Source: Diaphorobacter sp. HDW4B
GTDB lineage: Bacteria > Pseudomonadota > Gammaproteobacteria > Burkholderiales > Burkholderiaceae_C
DNA length: 64,000 nucleotides
Direction: 5' to 3'
Assembly (NCBI RefSeq): GCF_011305535.1
Contig: NZ_CP049905.1
Coordinates: 2,966,001-3,030,000 of the forward strand
Shown in pieces: positions 16,507 through 26,552 of the stretch. Below the pieces are notes generated by a model. It ran no database searches, was not told where the DNA came from, and worked only from the letters and a program-made list of their open reading frames with translations. Every line of letters starts with the position of its first letter. Positions within the stretch are counted from its first letter, which is position 1. The position numbers were made by a program, and so were the translations under genes.

Positions 16507-16863
16507 ATGAACTTGACGATTAGCGGACATCACCTGGATGTGACCCCCGCGTTGCGCAGCTACGTGACTTCCAAGCTGGAACGCATCACGCGTCACTTCG
16601 ATCAGGTAGTCGATGTCAAAGTGCTGCTCACTGTCGAAAAACAGAAAGAAAAAGACAAACGGCAGCGAGCGGAATGCAACGTACGTGTGAAAGGCAGCGA
16701 TCTATTTGCAGAAAGTGCCCATTTCGACCTGTATGCGGCGGTCGATGAGCTGATCGACAAGCTCGACCGCAAGGTGATGAAGTACAAACAGCGTCTTCAG
16801 GACCACCAGCCAGCCCTTCGCCGGGCGACGGCTCAATCGGCAGTTGCCGCAGCGGCGGCATAA
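16507..16863 (+). CDS. hpf: ribosome hibernation-promoting factor, short form
   Basis: A 118-residue HPF/YfiA protein that binds the 30S decoding region and supports 100S ribosome dimers in stationary phase. It begins [20 protein letters not shown] and contains [22 protein letters not shown] and the helix [26 protein letters not shown] segment. It lacks the C-terminal dimerisation domain of long HPF, so it is the short form. An Ala-rich tail adds about 20 residues compared with E. coli Hpf. It is followed by a terminator and then ptsN, the usual proteobacterial linkage. Confidence 0.94.
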   Translation: MNLTISGHHLDVTPALRSYVTSKLERITRHFDQVVDVKVLLTVEKQKEKDKRQRAECNVRVKGSDLFAESAHFDLYAAVDELIDKLDRKVMKYKQRLQDHQPALRRATAQSAVAAAAA

Positions 16864-16958
16864 ACGACCCGAATCCGACGTATTCGGCGCGACTGATACA
16901 TAATGCAAGCCTTTCATCTGTCGCGCCTGCAATCCACAGTTTTGAGGGTTGGATACGC

Positions 16959-16982
16959 AACCGCCTTCCAAGGCGGTTTTTT
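16959..16982 (+). terminator. intrinsic terminator after hpf
   Basis: Stem AACCGCCTT/AAGGCGGTT with a 2-base apex and a run of six T (16977-16982). It separates hpf from ptsN, which therefore probably has its own promoter within the next 54 bases. Confidence 0.88.
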
Positions 16983-17036
16983 GTTGCTTATAGTAAGCCC
17001 TTTAAGGGTTTACGCTGGACGCGCATAATTGCCACC

Positions 17037-17504
17037 ATGAATCGCCTTGCATCCATACTGCCTCCAGCCCAAGTGCTGGTTGGTGTTGACGCCACCAGCA
17101 AGAAACGCGCTTTTGAAGAGGCGGGTCTGCTGTTTGAGAGTCAGCACGGTTTGTCCCGTGCACTGATCACCGACAGTCTCTTTGCACGCGAGCGCCTTGG
17201 CTCCACTGGCTTGGGGCACGGCGTAGCCATTCCGCATGGCCGCATCAAGGGCCTGAAGTCGCCCATGGCTGCGGTGTTTCAACTGGCGCACCCCATCGGC
17301 TTCGATGCGCCTGATGAGCAACCCGTGTCCCTGCTGATCTTCCTGCTCGTGCCCGAAGCGGCCACGCAGAAGCATCTGGAAATCCTCTCCGAAATCGCCG
17401 AGCTGCTCAGCGACAGCGCCTTGCGCGAGCGCATCAAGTCCTGCACGGACGCGGCCCAATTGCATGGCATGATTGCTGACTGGCGCTCCGCTCAGGCAGC
17501 CTGA
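17037..17504 (+). CDS. ptsN: PTS-Ntr EIIA component
   Basis: The 155-residue EIIA-Ntr protein receives phosphate from NPr and controls potassium and nitrogen-related functions by binding partners rather than transporting sugar. The phosphorylated His67 lies in GVAIPHGRIKG. The rest has the EIIA-fructose/mannitol fold. It precedes hprK, so kinase control of the carrier protein and the output EIIA are encoded together. EIIA-Ntr binds TrkA and the KdpD kinase in other bacteria; trkAH and kup lie further along in this window. Confidence 0.94.
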   Translation: MNRLASILPPAQVLVGVDATSKKRAFEEAGLLFESQHGLSRALITDSLFARERLGSTGLGHGVAIPHGRIKGLKSPMAAVFQLAHPIGFDAPDEQPVSLLIFLLVPEAATQKHLEILSEIAELLSDSALRERIKSCTDAAQLHGMIADWRSAQAA

Positions 17505-17587
17505 TCCAGTTCCCCGACCGCAGCCGGTCGGCGGATTCCGGCGGTCTGACAGGCGCATGATTCCCTTTCTTTCTGGTCAGGAATTCT

Positions 17588-18544
17588 GTGAAGCCCAATC
17601 TCGTCAGCGCCGATGTTCTTTTTGAAGAGTTTCGCAGCTCCCTGAAGCTGGTCTGGGTGGCAGGCCTTGGCGCCTCCGCACGTCGCTTCGACGAAGAGGC
17701 CGTGCGAGCCGCCCGCTCGGGCGCCGATCTGGTGGGTTATCTCAACTACATCCACCCGTTTCGTGCCCAGGTGCTGGGCGAGCGCGAAATCAGATACCTG
17801 ACCAACGGCACCGAGGACGACTGCAAGCGCCGCGTCGCCCGCATTCTCACGCTGGAGCCGCCGGTGCTGATCATGGCCGACGACCAGACCGCGCCGGATG
17901 CCCTGATCTCCCTGTGCGAACGCGCGCAAATTCCGCTGTTCGCCACCCACGAGTCATCCGCCTTCGTGATCGACGTGGTGCGCGCCTACCTGTCCAAACA
18001 CTTCGCGACCCGCACGACGCTGCACGGCGTGTTCATGGACATTCTGGGGCTGGGCGTGCTGATCACCGGCGAATCGGGTCTGGGCAAGAGCGAACTCGGC
18101 CTTGAACTGATCTCGCGCGGCAACGGTCTCGTGGCCGACGACGCGGTCGACCTCTACCGCATCAACCAGACCACCATCGAAGGCAAGTGCCCCGATCTGC
18201 TGCAGAACCTGCTCGAAGTGCGTGGCATCGGCCTGCTCGACATCCGCGCCATCTTTGGCGAGGCGGCCGTGCGCCGCAAGATGCGCCTGAAGCTCATCGT
18301 GCACCTCGTGCGCAAGGAAACGCTGGAGCGCGACTACGAACGCATGCCCTACCAGCCACTCACGCAGGACGTGCTGGGCGTGCCGGTGCTGAAGGTGGTG
18401 ATCCAGGTGGTGGCCGGTCGAAACATCGCCGTGCTGGTCGAAGCCGCCGTGCGCAACACGATCTTGCAACTGCGCGGCATCGACACCTATCAGGAATTCG
18501 TCGAGCGCCACCGCCGCGCCATGGCGAGTGGCATCCAGCCCTGA
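17588..18544 (+). CDS. hprK: HPr kinase/phosphorylase
   Basis: A 318-residue bifunctional enzyme that phosphorylates and dephosphorylates a serine of HPr-like carriers. The Walker A motif GESGLGKSE lies at 161-169 with Lys167, and the HprK signature [15 protein letters not shown] follows near 213. The N-terminal half has the HprK regulatory domain. It follows ptsN after 83 bases. A strong bidirectional terminator follows. Confidence 0.95.
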   Translation: MKPNLVSADVLFEEFRSSLKLVWVAGLGASARRFDEEAVRAARSGADLVGYLNYIHPFRAQVLGEREIRYLTNGTEDDCKRRVARILTLEPPVLIMADDQTAPDALISLCERAQIPLFATHESSAFVIDVVRAYLSKHFATRTTLHGVFMDILGLGVLITGESGLGKSELGLELISRGNGLVADDAVDLYRINQTTIEGKCPDLLQNLLEVRGIGLLDIRAIFGEAAVRRKMRLKLIVHLVRKETLERDYERMPYQPLTQDVLGVPVLKVVIQVVAGRNIAVLVEAAVRNTILQLRGIDTYQEFVERHRRAMASGIQP

Positions 18545-18583
18545 TCGACGCCGGTTTCGACTCCGGCGTCAGAGTCGGAAATG

Positions 18584-18620
18584 AAAAAAGCGAAGCACCC
18601 GCAAGGGTCTTCGCTTTTTT
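18584..18620. terminator. bidirectional terminator between hprK and fur
   Basis: AAAAAAGCGAAG pairs with CTTCGCTTTTTT, with an inner ACCC/GGGT stem capped by a GCAA tetraloop. T-runs exist on both strands, serving convergent hprK and fur. Confidence 0.93.
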
Positions 18621-18638
18621 GTTGGGAGCGGAACTGCT

Positions 18639-19067
18639 TCAGCGTCCGGTGCCGCGCTTGGCGCAATCGGCACATTGACCGTACAGCGACATCGAGTGAT
18701 CCTGGATCATCCAGCCCTTCTGTTTGGCGATCAGGTTCTGGCGCTTTTCGATTTCGGCATCGTAGAACTCCTCGACCTTGCCGCAACCCGTGCACACAAA
18801 GTGGTCATGGTGTTGGCCTTCGTTGAGTTCGTACACGGCCTTGCCGCTTTCGAAGTTGCTGCGCAGCAGAATGCCGGCTTGCTCGAACTGCGTGAGAACG
18901 CGGTAAACGGTTGCAAGGCCGATGTCGGAACGTTCTTCCAGCAGTACGCGGAAAACGTCTTCAGCCGTCATGTGGCGCTGCTGACCTTTCTGGAAGATGT
19001 CCAGAATCTTCAGTCGGGGAAGCGTCGCTTTGAGGCCGGTGCTTTTCAGTTCGTCGATATTCGTCAT
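18639..19067 (-). CDS. fur: ferric uptake regulator
   Basis: A 142-residue Fur repressor that senses Fe2+ and blocks iron-uptake promoters. The N-terminal winged helix contains RLKILDIFQ and [18 protein letters not shown]. The metal sites include GQHHDHFVC, and the zinc cysteines are in CTGCGK and CADC. It is divergent from bamE across 77 bases, the classic fur-omlA arrangement of gamma- and betaproteobacteria, in which one short region drives both. Confidence 0.96.
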   Translation of the reverse strand: MTNIDELKSTGLKATLPRLKILDIFQKGQQRHMTAEDVFRVLLEERSDIGLATVYRVLTQFEQAGILLRSNFESGKAVYELNEGQHHDHFVCTGCGKVEEFYDAEIEKRQNLIAKQKGWMIQDHSMSLYGQCADCAKRGTGR

Positions 19068-19144
19068 GACAAGGTCTTTCGTTTGCCTAAGGCGCGTTAA
19101 GGCCCGGGGGATTCCAGCCGCTACAATGGACCGATCATATCCCT

Positions 19145-19714
19145 ATGGCTTTAACCATGTTTGCTCCCGCCCGTTACGGCGTCCGTTGTGGCGCGATCAT
19201 TTTGCTGAGTGTCGGGCTGGTTGCCTGCGGAAGCATCGACAGCTCAAGCCGTCGCATTGCGAGTGCCATCACACCATACAAGATTGATGTTGTGCAAGGA
19301 AATTTCATTTCCAAGGAGCAGGTCGACGCGCTCAAGCCGGGCATGGGCCGTCAGCAGGTCAAGGAAATTCTGGGCACGCCGCTGGTCATGCCGATTTTCC
19401 ACAGCGACCGCTGGGAATACATCTTCACGCTCAAACGCCCCAACATCGAGCAGCAGACGCGCAAGCTGACCGTGTTCTTCAAGGACGATGTGCTCGATCG
19501 CTTCGAGGGTGACGAGATGCCGACCGAGGCCGAATTCGTGTCCTCGCTCGCATCCAAGGCGTCCAAGAACAAGGTGCCGAACCTGGAAGCGACGCCAGAC
19601 CAGCTCAAGCGTTTCCCGGCCAAGCCCGATGCGCCCACCGCTTCCGATGCAGGCAACGCCGCGACATCGGCACCGCTGCCAGCGAGCTATCCGCCGCTGG
19701 AAGCACAGAAGTAA
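19145..19714 (+). CDS. bamE: outer membrane assembly lipoprotein BamE
   Basis: BamE (SmpA/OmlA) is a lipoprotein of the Bam complex that inserts beta-barrels into the outer membrane. The 189-residue product has lipobox LVACG with Cys near residue 27, the conserved KEQVDALKPGMGRQQVKEILG segment (given in part) and the YIFTLKRP strand. A Pro/Ala-rich tail of about 50 residues extends beyond the core domain. An in-frame ATG five codons in is an alternative start. It leads into dapB. Confidence 0.93.
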   Translation: MALTMFAPARYGVRCGAIILLSVGLVACGSIDSSSRRIASAITPYKIDVVQGNFISKEQVDALKPGMGRQQVKEILGTPLVMPIFHSDRWEYIFTLKRPNIEQQTRKLTVFFKDDVLDRFEGDEMPTEAEFVSSLASKASKNKVPNLEATPDQLKRFPAKPDAPTASDAGNAATSAPLPASYPPLEAQK

Positions 19715-19822
19715 TTCACGACAACCACAACAAGAATCTCCCGGTGGTTTGTTTGCGGCTCGTGCATGCAGCGCGAGTCGGTGGACTGCCAACGGGGCTG
19801 AATGAACAGATAGACCGAAGAG

Positions 19823-20656
19823 ATGACCGCTCCTTCTTCCACTTCATCCACTCCCCGCCGCGTTGCCGTGGCTGGTGCGTCCGGCCGCATGGGCCGCATG
19901 CTGATCGAAGCCATTCGTCAGAGCAGCGACTGCGTGCTCGCTGGCGCGCTGGATGTGCCGAGCAGCCCGGCTGTCGGCATCGACGCGACGGCTTTTCTGG
20001 GCCACGCGAGCGGCGTGCAGATCACCGCTGATGTGCGTGCGGGTCTGAAGAACGCGGATGTGCTGATCGACTTCACCCGTCCCGAAGGCACGCTCAACCA
20101 TCTGGCGATTTGCGAAGAGCTAGGTGTGCAACTGGTGATTGGCACGACGGGTTTCAGCGATGAAGAGAAGGCACGCATTGCCGAAGGTGGCAAGAAGATT
20201 TCCATCGTGTTCGCGCCCAACATGAGCGTGGGGGTGAACGTCACGCTCAAGCTGCTCGAACTGGCGGCCAAGGCGATGAACGAGGGCTACGACATCGAAA
20301 TCCTCGAAGCGCACCACAAGCACAAGGTGGACGCGCCTTCGGGCACGGCGCTCAAGATGGGCGAAGTGATCGCCGAAGCGCAGGGCACCAAGCTGGCCGA
20401 CCGCGCGGTCTACGAACGCTACGGTTACACCGGTGCGCGCAAGGACGGCACGATCGGCTTTGCCACCATTCGCGCGGGCGACATCGTGGGTGACCACACG
20501 GTGATGTTCGCCTCGGAAGGCGAGCGCATCGAGATCTCGCACAAGTCGTCGAGCCGCGCCGGTTATGTGCGCGGCAGTCTGCGCGCCGTGGGCTACCTTG
20601 CGGACAAGAAGAGTGGCATGTTCGACATGTTCGACGTGCTGAATCTCAAGGACTGA
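19823..20656 (+). CDS. dapB: 4-hydroxy-tetrahydrodipicolinate reductase
   Basis: Reduces hydroxy-tetrahydrodipicolinate with NAD(P)H in the lysine/diaminopimelate pathway, feeding peptidoglycan and protein synthesis. The 277-residue protein has the Rossmann loop [10 protein letters not shown] near residue 15, the [10 protein letters not shown] motif and [15 protein letters not shown] with catalytic His and Lys. It lies 108 bases after bamE, and exbB follows 20 bases later. Confidence 0.96.
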   Translation: MTAPSSTSSTPRRVAVAGASGRMGRMLIEAIRQSSDCVLAGALDVPSSPAVGIDATAFLGHASGVQITADVRAGLKNADVLIDFTRPEGTLNHLAICEELGVQLVIGTTGFSDEEKARIAEGGKKISIVFAPNMSVGVNVTLKLLELAAKAMNEGYDIEILEAHHKHKVDAPSGTALKMGEVIAEAQGTKLADRAVYERYGYTGARKDGTIGFATIRAGDIVGDHTVMFASEGERIEISHKSSSRAGYVRGSLRAVGYLADKKSGMFDMFDVLNLKD

Positions 20657-20676
20657 CACCCAACCCGGCGCGCAAC

Positions 20677-21357
20677 ATGAACGGACTCACATGGTTGCGA
20701 CAAGGCGATGCCGTCACGCAGATCACGGCGGCGTTGCTGCTGCTGATGTCGGTGGCAAGCTGGGTCATCATTTTCTGGAAGGCGTGGCTCATGCGCCGCG
20801 CCCACGTGGACGTGCCGCGCAGCACGTCCGCTGTCTGGCAGGCCCCCACGCTAGCCGCCGCCAGTGAACAACTCCAGCAATGGGACCGCGAGAATCTTGT
20901 GCGTCCCATGGTGGATGCGGCGCTTGCGGCATCGAATCATTCCGCCGACACGCTGGCAGGTCAGGGCAGTCGCGCCCAACAGCTCACGCGCGTGCTGCGC
21001 AATGCCTTGCACCAGTCGATTGCGCGTCTCAAGTTCGGTCAGGTGCTGCTGGCGACGGTGGGCTCGACCGCTCCGTTCGTCGGTCTGCTGGGCACGGTCT
21101 GGGGCATTTATCACGCGCTCACCGGCATGGCGAGCGCGGGGCAGCTCACCATCGAACGCGTCGCCGGTCCGGTGGGCGAGGCGCTGATCATGACAGCCGC
21201 CGGTCTGGCTGTGGCGATTCCCGCTGTGCTGGCCTACAACGTCTACGGACGCATTCTGGGCAACGTCGAAGCCGACCTCGAAGGCTTTGCGCACGACCTG
21301 CGCGAGTTGCTGGCTGGCGACTCTGCGGACACACGAACTAGCCCGATGGGCGAGTGA
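20677..21357 (+). CDS. exbB: MotA/TolQ/ExbB proton channel family protein
   Basis: A 226-residue inner-membrane protein forming the pentameric stator of a proton-driven energy transducer. Three membrane segments are visible: near residues 12-30, near 120-145 with TVGSTAPFVGLLGTVWGIYHAL, and near 165-185 with AAGLAVAIPAVLAYNVYG. It pairs with the adjacent exbD. Whether it powers TonB uptake or a Tol-like process is not settled by sequence; no tonB or tolA is next to it. The fur and bamE neighbourhood suits an ExbB role. Confidence 0.87.
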   Translation: MNGLTWLRQGDAVTQITAALLLLMSVASWVIIFWKAWLMRRAHVDVPRSTSAVWQAPTLAAASEQLQQWDRENLVRPMVDAALAASNHSADTLAGQGSRAQQLTRVLRNALHQSIARLKFGQVLLATVGSTAPFVGLLGTVWGIYHALTGMASAGQLTIERVAGPVGEALIMTAAGLAVAIPAVLAYNVYGRILGNVEADLEGFAHDLRELLAGDSADTRTSPMGE

Positions 21358-21372
21358 GCCGGAGCACGCACG

Positions 21373-21837
21373 ATGGCATTCGGTCGGCTTGAGCGCTCGC
21401 AGGAATCCAAGCCGATGAGCGACATCAACGTCACGCCGCTGGTGGATGTGATGCTGGTGCTGGTGGTGATCTTCATCCTCACCGCGCCGCTGCTGGCCAG
21501 CGCGATTCGCCTTGACCTGCCGCGCACCGATGGCGCGCAGCCCGGCGCGGCGGTTGAAAAGCCGGTGACCGTCGCCATCGACGCGGCCGGAAAAATCTAC
21601 CTGAACGACGACGCGCTGGAGCCGCAAGCGCTCGGCGACCGTTTGCGGCAGATCGCGTCGCAGCGCGTCGATTCCGAAGTGCAATTGCGTGCCGACACCA
21701 CCGTGCCCTACGGCCGCGTGGTCGAGCTCATGGGCGAACTGAACAAGGCCGGGCTGCACCGCATCGCGTTCGTGACCGAGCCCGTCACCAAGCCGGTTAC
21801 CAAGTCTGCCGCCAAGCCTGTGGTCGAAAAACCATAG
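21373..21837 (+). CDS. exbD: ExbD/TolR biopolymer transport protein
   Basis: A 154-residue single-span inner-membrane protein; its helix begins SDINVTPLVDVMLVLVVIF, with the conserved Asp in LVDVMLV that carries protons in the ExbB-ExbD channel. A periplasmic peptidoglycan-binding-like domain follows. The C-terminus ends in a Lys/Pro/Thr repeat (VTKPVTKSAAKPVVEKP) not found in the core family. It starts 15 bases after exbB. Confidence 0.9.
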   Translation: MAFGRLERSQESKPMSDINVTPLVDVMLVLVVIFILTAPLLASAIRLDLPRTDGAQPGAAVEKPVTVAIDAAGKIYLNDDALEPQALGDRLRQIASQRVDSEVQLRADTTVPYGRVVELMGELNKAGLHRIAFVTEPVTKPVTKSAAKPVVEKP

Positions 21838-22035
21838 CCTGCCAGCCTTCGCGCACCATTCGCGTATCGTTCGTTGATACTCAGCGTGTCGTTTCGTGAC
21901 ACCGCCAAGCGCAGGCACCGCGTGCCTTGCGCCCAGCCACTACATTCGTTCCGTGTCCTTTTGCAGGGAAAGATTGCATGCTTGCACAACAGTCTTGGAG
22001 CCGCGGCGGCTCCAGCCAAAACGGGGAGAGTTGCC

Positions 22036-23037
22036 ATGGATGAAGCCTTGTACCGGGTCGCGGCGCAATCGCCGCACGATGCGCAAACCTTGGCGCAACT
22101 GCACCGCGTGGCGACCTCGCCCGGCGAGCCGCGTTCGCTCGCGCGCCATCTGCATTGGGGGCTGCTCCTGGTGGCGGCCCTGCTGCTGGCCAGCGGGCTG
22201 ATCTTCTGGATCGCCGCCAACTGGCAGGATCAGACGCGCATGTTCAAGCTCATGCTGATCGAGGGTGCTTTGCTCGCGAGCATCGTGGCGTCGCTGGTCT
22301 GGCGGCGCGGGCGCATTGCCGCGCTGCTATGCGCCACGCTTGCGCTCGGCGGGCTGCTTGCGTTCATTGGGCAGACCTACCAGACGGGCGCGGATGCGTG
22401 GCAGCTGTTCGCCACCTGGGCGGCGCTGGCGCTGCTGTGGACGCTGCTGGCGCGCAGCGATGTGCTCTGGCTGGTGTGGGTGGGCATCGTGGCGACAGCC
22501 ATTGGCATGTGGTATGGGCACATGGATCTGTGGGACTTGCTGTTCCGTGGGCGCGCGATGGTCACGCAGCAGGCGGTCTACATGCTGCTGTGGCTGGCGC
22601 TTGCACTGGTTCCGTGGCTGGTGTCGCTGGTGCCGTGGACGCGCCATCGCAACGGCATGGCGTGGTGGTCGCACCGTGTGGCGCTCGCCATGGCGCTAGG
22701 GGCGTGGACGACGGTGGGTGTGATCGATCTGTTCGTGCGCGAGAGCAGCGGCCTGGCCTATCCGCTGAGTGGCTTGCTGATCGGCGCGGCGATGTTCGTG
22801 TCGTATCAGGGGCGGCTGCAGGATTTCGCTAGCCTGTGCCTTGCCACGCTCGCGGCGAATGTCTGGGTGCTGTCGCTGGTGGCGCGCGCGCTGTTCGATT
22901 CGGGTGATTCCGTGGGTTCGCTGTTCCTGTTCACGATCGCCACACTGGCCTGTCTTGGCGGCACCGTCACGGGTCTGCTCGCCGTGCAGCGCCAACTGCG
23001 TGCGCAATCCAGCGCAGCCAAGGGAGATGCGCAATGA
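22036..23037 (+). CDS. DUF2157 membrane protein
   Basis: A 333-residue integral membrane protein with an N-terminal cytoplasmic segment (residues 1-35) and about nine or ten hydrophobic helices, matching the DUF2157 family (LHWGLLLVAALLLASGLIFWIAANW is its typical first-helix region, shown in part: ASGLIFWIAANWQ). The start at 22036 has GGGGAGAG at good spacing; a longer frame back to 21874 lacks support. It overlaps the next gene by four bases, and the pair is probably one functional unit. Function unknown. Confidence 0.8.
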   Translation: MDEALYRVAAQSPHDAQTLAQLHRVATSPGEPRSLARHLHWGLLLVAALLLASGLIFWIAANWQDQTRMFKLMLIEGALLASIVASLVWRRGRIAALLCATLALGGLLAFIGQTYQTGADAWQLFATWAALALLWTLLARSDVLWLVWVGIVATAIGMWYGHMDLWDLLFRGRAMVTQQAVYMLLWLALALVPWLVSLVPWTRHRNGMAWWSHRVALAMALGAWTTVGVIDLFVRESSGLAYPLSGLLIGAAMFVSYQGRLQDFASLCLATLAANVWVLSLVARALFDSGDSVGSLFLFTIATLACLGGTVTGLLAVQRQLRAQSSAAKGDAQ

Positions 23038-24845
23038 ACTTCTTCTCATCCCAACCTTCTTGGTGGCCGCGCGCGCAGCAACTCGGCTTGGTGCAGGGCG
23101 ATGCGCCCTCGGCCAGCGCTGACGAAGAGCCGAGCATCTTCGTGATCGTGCTGGCGCTGATTGGCGCGTTTGTCTGCGCAATCACGGCGGGCGCGTTTCT
23201 GGTGGCGCTGGTCGATTCGAACTTCTGGTTTCGCAACCCGGCCTCCTATGTCTTCAGCCTGATCGGCCTCGTCGTTTCGGGCTTGCTGATGCGGCGCAAT
23301 CGCGGCGTGTTCGTGACCTGTCTCGCACTGGTGCTTTGGGGGCTGTTCTGCGGCCTGTTCATGATCCGGCTGTCGCACGATCTGCGCGGCGAGGATCGGG
23401 AAGTTCTGATCTTCTCCGGGCTGATCGCGCTGCTGCAGCTGGTGGGCGCGTCGATTGCGCATGCGCAGTGGATCAAGCGCATCATGGGCTTGGTGTTCGC
23501 GGTGGCGCTCTATGTGTGCCTGAGCCAGCTCGTCGACGATGTGGCGCTGCTTCAACTGACACATGGGGTGGGTGTGGTGCTGGCCGCTGCCTGGCTGGTG
23601 TGGCTGCGCAAGGAGCCCGAACTGCTGCAGAACGTGGCGCGCAGACCGGTGCTGGCGGGCTGGTCCGCATTTGCCGACAGTGCTGCCGTGGGCCTGCTCT
23701 TCATGTCGGTCTGGGGCTTTGCTGGCGGCGGCTGGGGCTACGGGATCATGTACTCGTTCTTCGGAGTGCGACGTTCGAGCGACATGGATCCGGACAACGT
23801 GCGTCTTCTCATCGGCATCGGTCGCACCTGGACATCGCTGCTGGTGCTGGTGGCCACAGGCCTGTTGTTCGTGCATTGGAAAAAGGCCGACATGGCCACA
23901 CGCCAGACGCTGCGCACCGTGCTCGGCGTGGGCGTGCTGCTGGCGGTGGCGGCGTGGTTCAGTCCGTCGCTGGGCGTGATCGCATTGATCGCTGCTGGCG
24001 CGCTGATCGGCGCGCGCTGGCGCATTGCGGTGCTGTGCGGTCTGGCGGCGTTGTGGGCGCTGTCGATGTTCTATTACAGCCTCGACTGGACGCTCGCGCA
24101 GAAGGGGCTGGGCTTGGCGGTCATGGGCGCGGTGCTGCTCGCGGGGCTGTATCTGCAGCGTGCTCTTGCGGGTCGTCAAGCGGCGGATGGTGGCGATCAA
24201 GGCATGCACATCGCCGCCTGGTCGCGCGTTCGTCTGGTGTGCCTGATTGCGGGTGCGCTGCTGATCTTCGGTCTGGTGAACTGGGATGTGCGCGGCAAGG
24301 AGCAGGTGATCGCCAACGGCCAGCCGGTGCTTGTGAAACTGGTTCCTGTGGACCCGCGCTCGCTGATGCAGGGCGACTACATGGCGCTGCGTTTCGATCT
24401 GCCGCCCCAAGTGCAGCAAGGGCTCAAAGAGACGCTGTTGCCCGTGGCCCGCGTGCGCGCATCGCTCGGGGTCAAGGGCGAGGCCAAAGTGCTGGGGCTG
24501 CTGGCCGATGGCGAGAAGGTGGGGGCGGGCGAGATCATTCTGCCGCTCAAGCAACTCAAAGGACAGTGGGTGCTGGTGACCGATGCCTATTTCTTCCCCG
24601 AAGGGACCGGCGTGGTGTTCGAGCGCGCGAAGTTCGGCGATTTCCGCGTGCTGCCCGATGGTCGCGCGCTGCTGGTCGGATTGGCCGACAAGGACGGAAA
24701 GCCGATTCCCGTGCCGCGTGCGCTGCCGAAAAAGGCCTCGCCTTGGATCGGCACCAACGAAGACGGCGAACCCATCGACGCAGCGTCGGAGGAGGCTGCA
24801 GCCGCTGCTGCTGACGCCGCAGCACCGGCCGCCAGCAGGCCGTGA
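23034..24845 (+). CDS. DUF4401 plus GDYXXLXY-domain membrane protein
   Basis: A 603-residue membrane protein. Residues 1-370 form about ten hydrophobic helices of the DUF4401 type; a further membrane helix near residue 405 leads into a soluble C-terminal region of the GDYXXLXY family, with the name-giving motif seen as QGDYMALRF. Homologues often encode these two parts separately, so this is a fusion. The Ala-rich C-terminus is low complexity. It overlaps the DUF2157 gene by ATGA. The pair likely forms one envelope complex of unknown function. Confidence 0.8.
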   Translation: MNFFSSQPSWWPRAQQLGLVQGDAPSASADEEPSIFVIVLALIGAFVCAITAGAFLVALVDSNFWFRNPASYVFSLIGLVVSGLLMRRNRGVFVTCLALVLWGLFCGLFMIRLSHDLRGEDREVLIFSGLIALLQLVGASIAHAQWIKRIMGLVFAVALYVCLSQLVDDVALLQLTHGVGVVLAAAWLVWLRKEPELLQNVARRPVLAGWSAFADSAAVGLLFMSVWGFAGGGWGYGIMYSFFGVRRSSDMDPDNVRLLIGIGRTWTSLLVLVATGLLFVHWKKADMATRQTLRTVLGVGVLLAVAAWFSPSLGVIALIAAGALIGARWRIAVLCGLAALWALSMFYYSLDWTLAQKGLGLAVMGAVLLAGLYLQRALAGRQAADGGDQGMHIAAWSRVRLVCLIAGALLIFGLVNWDVRGKEQVIANGQPVLVKLVPVDPRSLMQGDYMALRFDLPPQVQQGLKETLLPVARVRASLGVKGEAKVLGLLADGEKVGAGEIILPLKQLKGQWVLVTDAYFFPEGTGVVFERAKFGDFRVLPDGRALLVGLADKDGKPIPVPRALPKKASPWIGTNEDGEPIDAASEEAAAAAADAAAPAASRP

Positions 24846-24866
24846 GGCTGCTCGTGGCCTGGTGAA

Positions 24867-26147
24867 TTACAGCGATAGCACTCCCACCTCGTTCTGTCGC
24901 AGGCCCACCTTCACGTCGTTGCCCGACGGGTTCTGGAACGCGTGCAGGCCGAACTCCGGCAGGATGGCCATCAGGTGGTCGAAGATGTCGCCCTGGATCA
25001 TCTCGTACTCCTGCAGCGCAGTGGTCGAGGTGAAGGCGTAGATCTCCAGTGGCGTGCCGTTGGTGGTGCTCTCCATCATGCGGGCCATCATCAGCATGTC
25101 CTGGCGCAGGCGCGGATGGGCTTTCAGATAAGCGTTCACGTAGGCGCGGAAGGTGCCCAGATTGGTGAGCTTGCGCAGGTTCACCACTTCGTGTGCCATG
25201 TCGGGGGCCTTCTGGGCGAAGTCGTCGTTGAAGTGGTCGATCTCGCGCGTCTTGCTGTCCAGATAGGGCTTGAGCAGCGCGATGTGCGAAAGCTCCTGCA
25301 CTTCCGAATCCGAGAGAAAGCGCACGGTGGCGTTGTCGATCAGGATGCTGCGCTTGATGCGGCGACCGCCCGACTCGGACATGCCGCGCCAGTTCTTGAA
25401 GCTCTCGCTCATCAGCCGCCAGGTGGGAATGGTGGTGATGGTGTTGTCCCAGTTGCGGATCTTCACCGTGTTCAGCGCCATGTCCACGACCATGCCGTCC
25501 GCGCCGACCTGGTCCATCTGCAGCCAGTCGCCCACATGCAGCATGTCGTTGCCCGCAAGCTGCACACCGGCGGTGAACGACAGAATCGTGTCCTTGAACA
25601 CCAGCATCAGCACCGCCGACATCGCGCCCAGGCCGGACAGCAGGATCAGCGGCGAGCGGTCGATCAGCGCGCCGATCATGATGATGCCCATGACGATCAT
25701 GGTGAGCAGTTGGCCGAGCTGCACATAGCTTTTGATCGAGCGCGTCTGGCTGGCCTGCAGAATCGCCTCGCGGTTGTGCTCCTCGATGGAGTCGAGCACG
25801 GCCATCACCACGCGCCCCACGGCCAGCACGGTGCAGGCCACGGCCACGTTGTGGATGATGTTGGTGAGCGTCTTGCCCAGGTGCGGCACGGCGAAGACGC
25901 CCACCTGAAACACCAGCGACGGCACGACCTGCGACAGCCGCCGGAGCACGCGCTCGCGCAGCGAGGTCAGCAACCAGCCCGCAGGCAGGTTCTGCGCCAG
26001 ACGCGGCACGATCTTCAACAAAATGGTGCGGGCGATGAAGCGCAGCACATAGGCCAGCACTGAAAGCCCGCACAGGCCGATGGCGGTCTGCATCCAGGGG
26101 TCGAGATGTTGAATGGCGACGTAGAGTTCTTGGAGGTAGGTTTTCAC
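24867..26147 (-). CDS. MscS-family mechanosensitive channel (YbdG-like)
   Basis: A tension-gated channel protein of about 426 residues with five predicted N-terminal helices and the MscS core: a pore-lining helix region around [19 protein letters not shown], then [21 protein letters not shown] of the beta domain. Length and C-terminal extension resemble E. coli YbdG (415 aa). The start is uncertain: I propose GTG at 26147, where the hydrophobic domain begins, but no clear ribosome-binding sequence precedes it and the frame stays open to 26315. It converges with the preceding gene with only 21 bases between stops. Confidence 0.83.
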   Translation of the reverse strand: MKTYLQELYVAIQHLDPWMQTAIGLCGLSVLAYVLRFIARTILLKIVPRLAQNLPAGWLLTSLRERVLRRLSQVVPSLVFQVGVFAVPHLGKTLTNIIHNVAVACTVLAVGRVVMAVLDSIEEHNREAILQASQTRSIKSYVQLGQLLTMIVMGIIMIGALIDRSPLILLSGLGAMSAVLMLVFKDTILSFTAGVQLAGNDMLHVGDWLQMDQVGADGMVVDMALNTVKIRNWDNTITTIPTWRLMSESFKNWRGMSESGGRRIKRSILIDNATVRFLSDSEVQELSHIALLKPYLDSKTREIDHFNDDFAQKAPDMAHEVVNLRKLTNLGTFRAYVNAYLKAHPRLRQDMLMMARMMESTTNGTPLEIYAFTSTTALQEYEMIQGDIFDHLMAILPEFGLHAFQNPSGNDVKVGLRQNEVGVLSL

Positions 26148-26552
26148 GAGAGGACAATGCGGCGGCCCGCGCGAGGGGCGCAGGACGGGCGGCAAATGGG
26201 TGATCGGGTTGTCGGCAAGAGGGCGGGCAGCAAGAGCAAACTGGCCGCTGCGAGGCCCGCAAAGCGCCCGCAAGTCGTCAAACTTGAGAGCATCAGCGTC
26301 ATGCCGGATGGGCATGAATGCCGAAATAGACGGTTATTTTCTCACGGGGTGCAAACCCCATGCTTACAGGGCGGCTTACCCAGGCGCGCACAGCCCCTCC
26401 GAATCGGGGATCGGGACAAACGCCTACAATCTTCGACCATTCGGCTCGCATTGACCCCGGTTGCCTGCAGGAGCGCTTCAAGTTCGCTTCCTGAAGGCTG
26501 GTTTGATCGCGTTGGGTGTGGCGGCCGCATTCATTCCAATTTTCGAGTTCCC
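26148..26552. other. intergenic region upstream of leuS
   Basis: About 400 bases between the divergent channel gene and leuS. A TACAAT at about 26426-26431 is a candidate -10 for leuS. A small hairpin GGGGT/ACCCC occurs near 26345-26360. I looked for a leucine-rich leader peptide and saw none. Part of this stretch could encode the channel's N-terminus if its start lies upstream. Confidence 0.35.
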
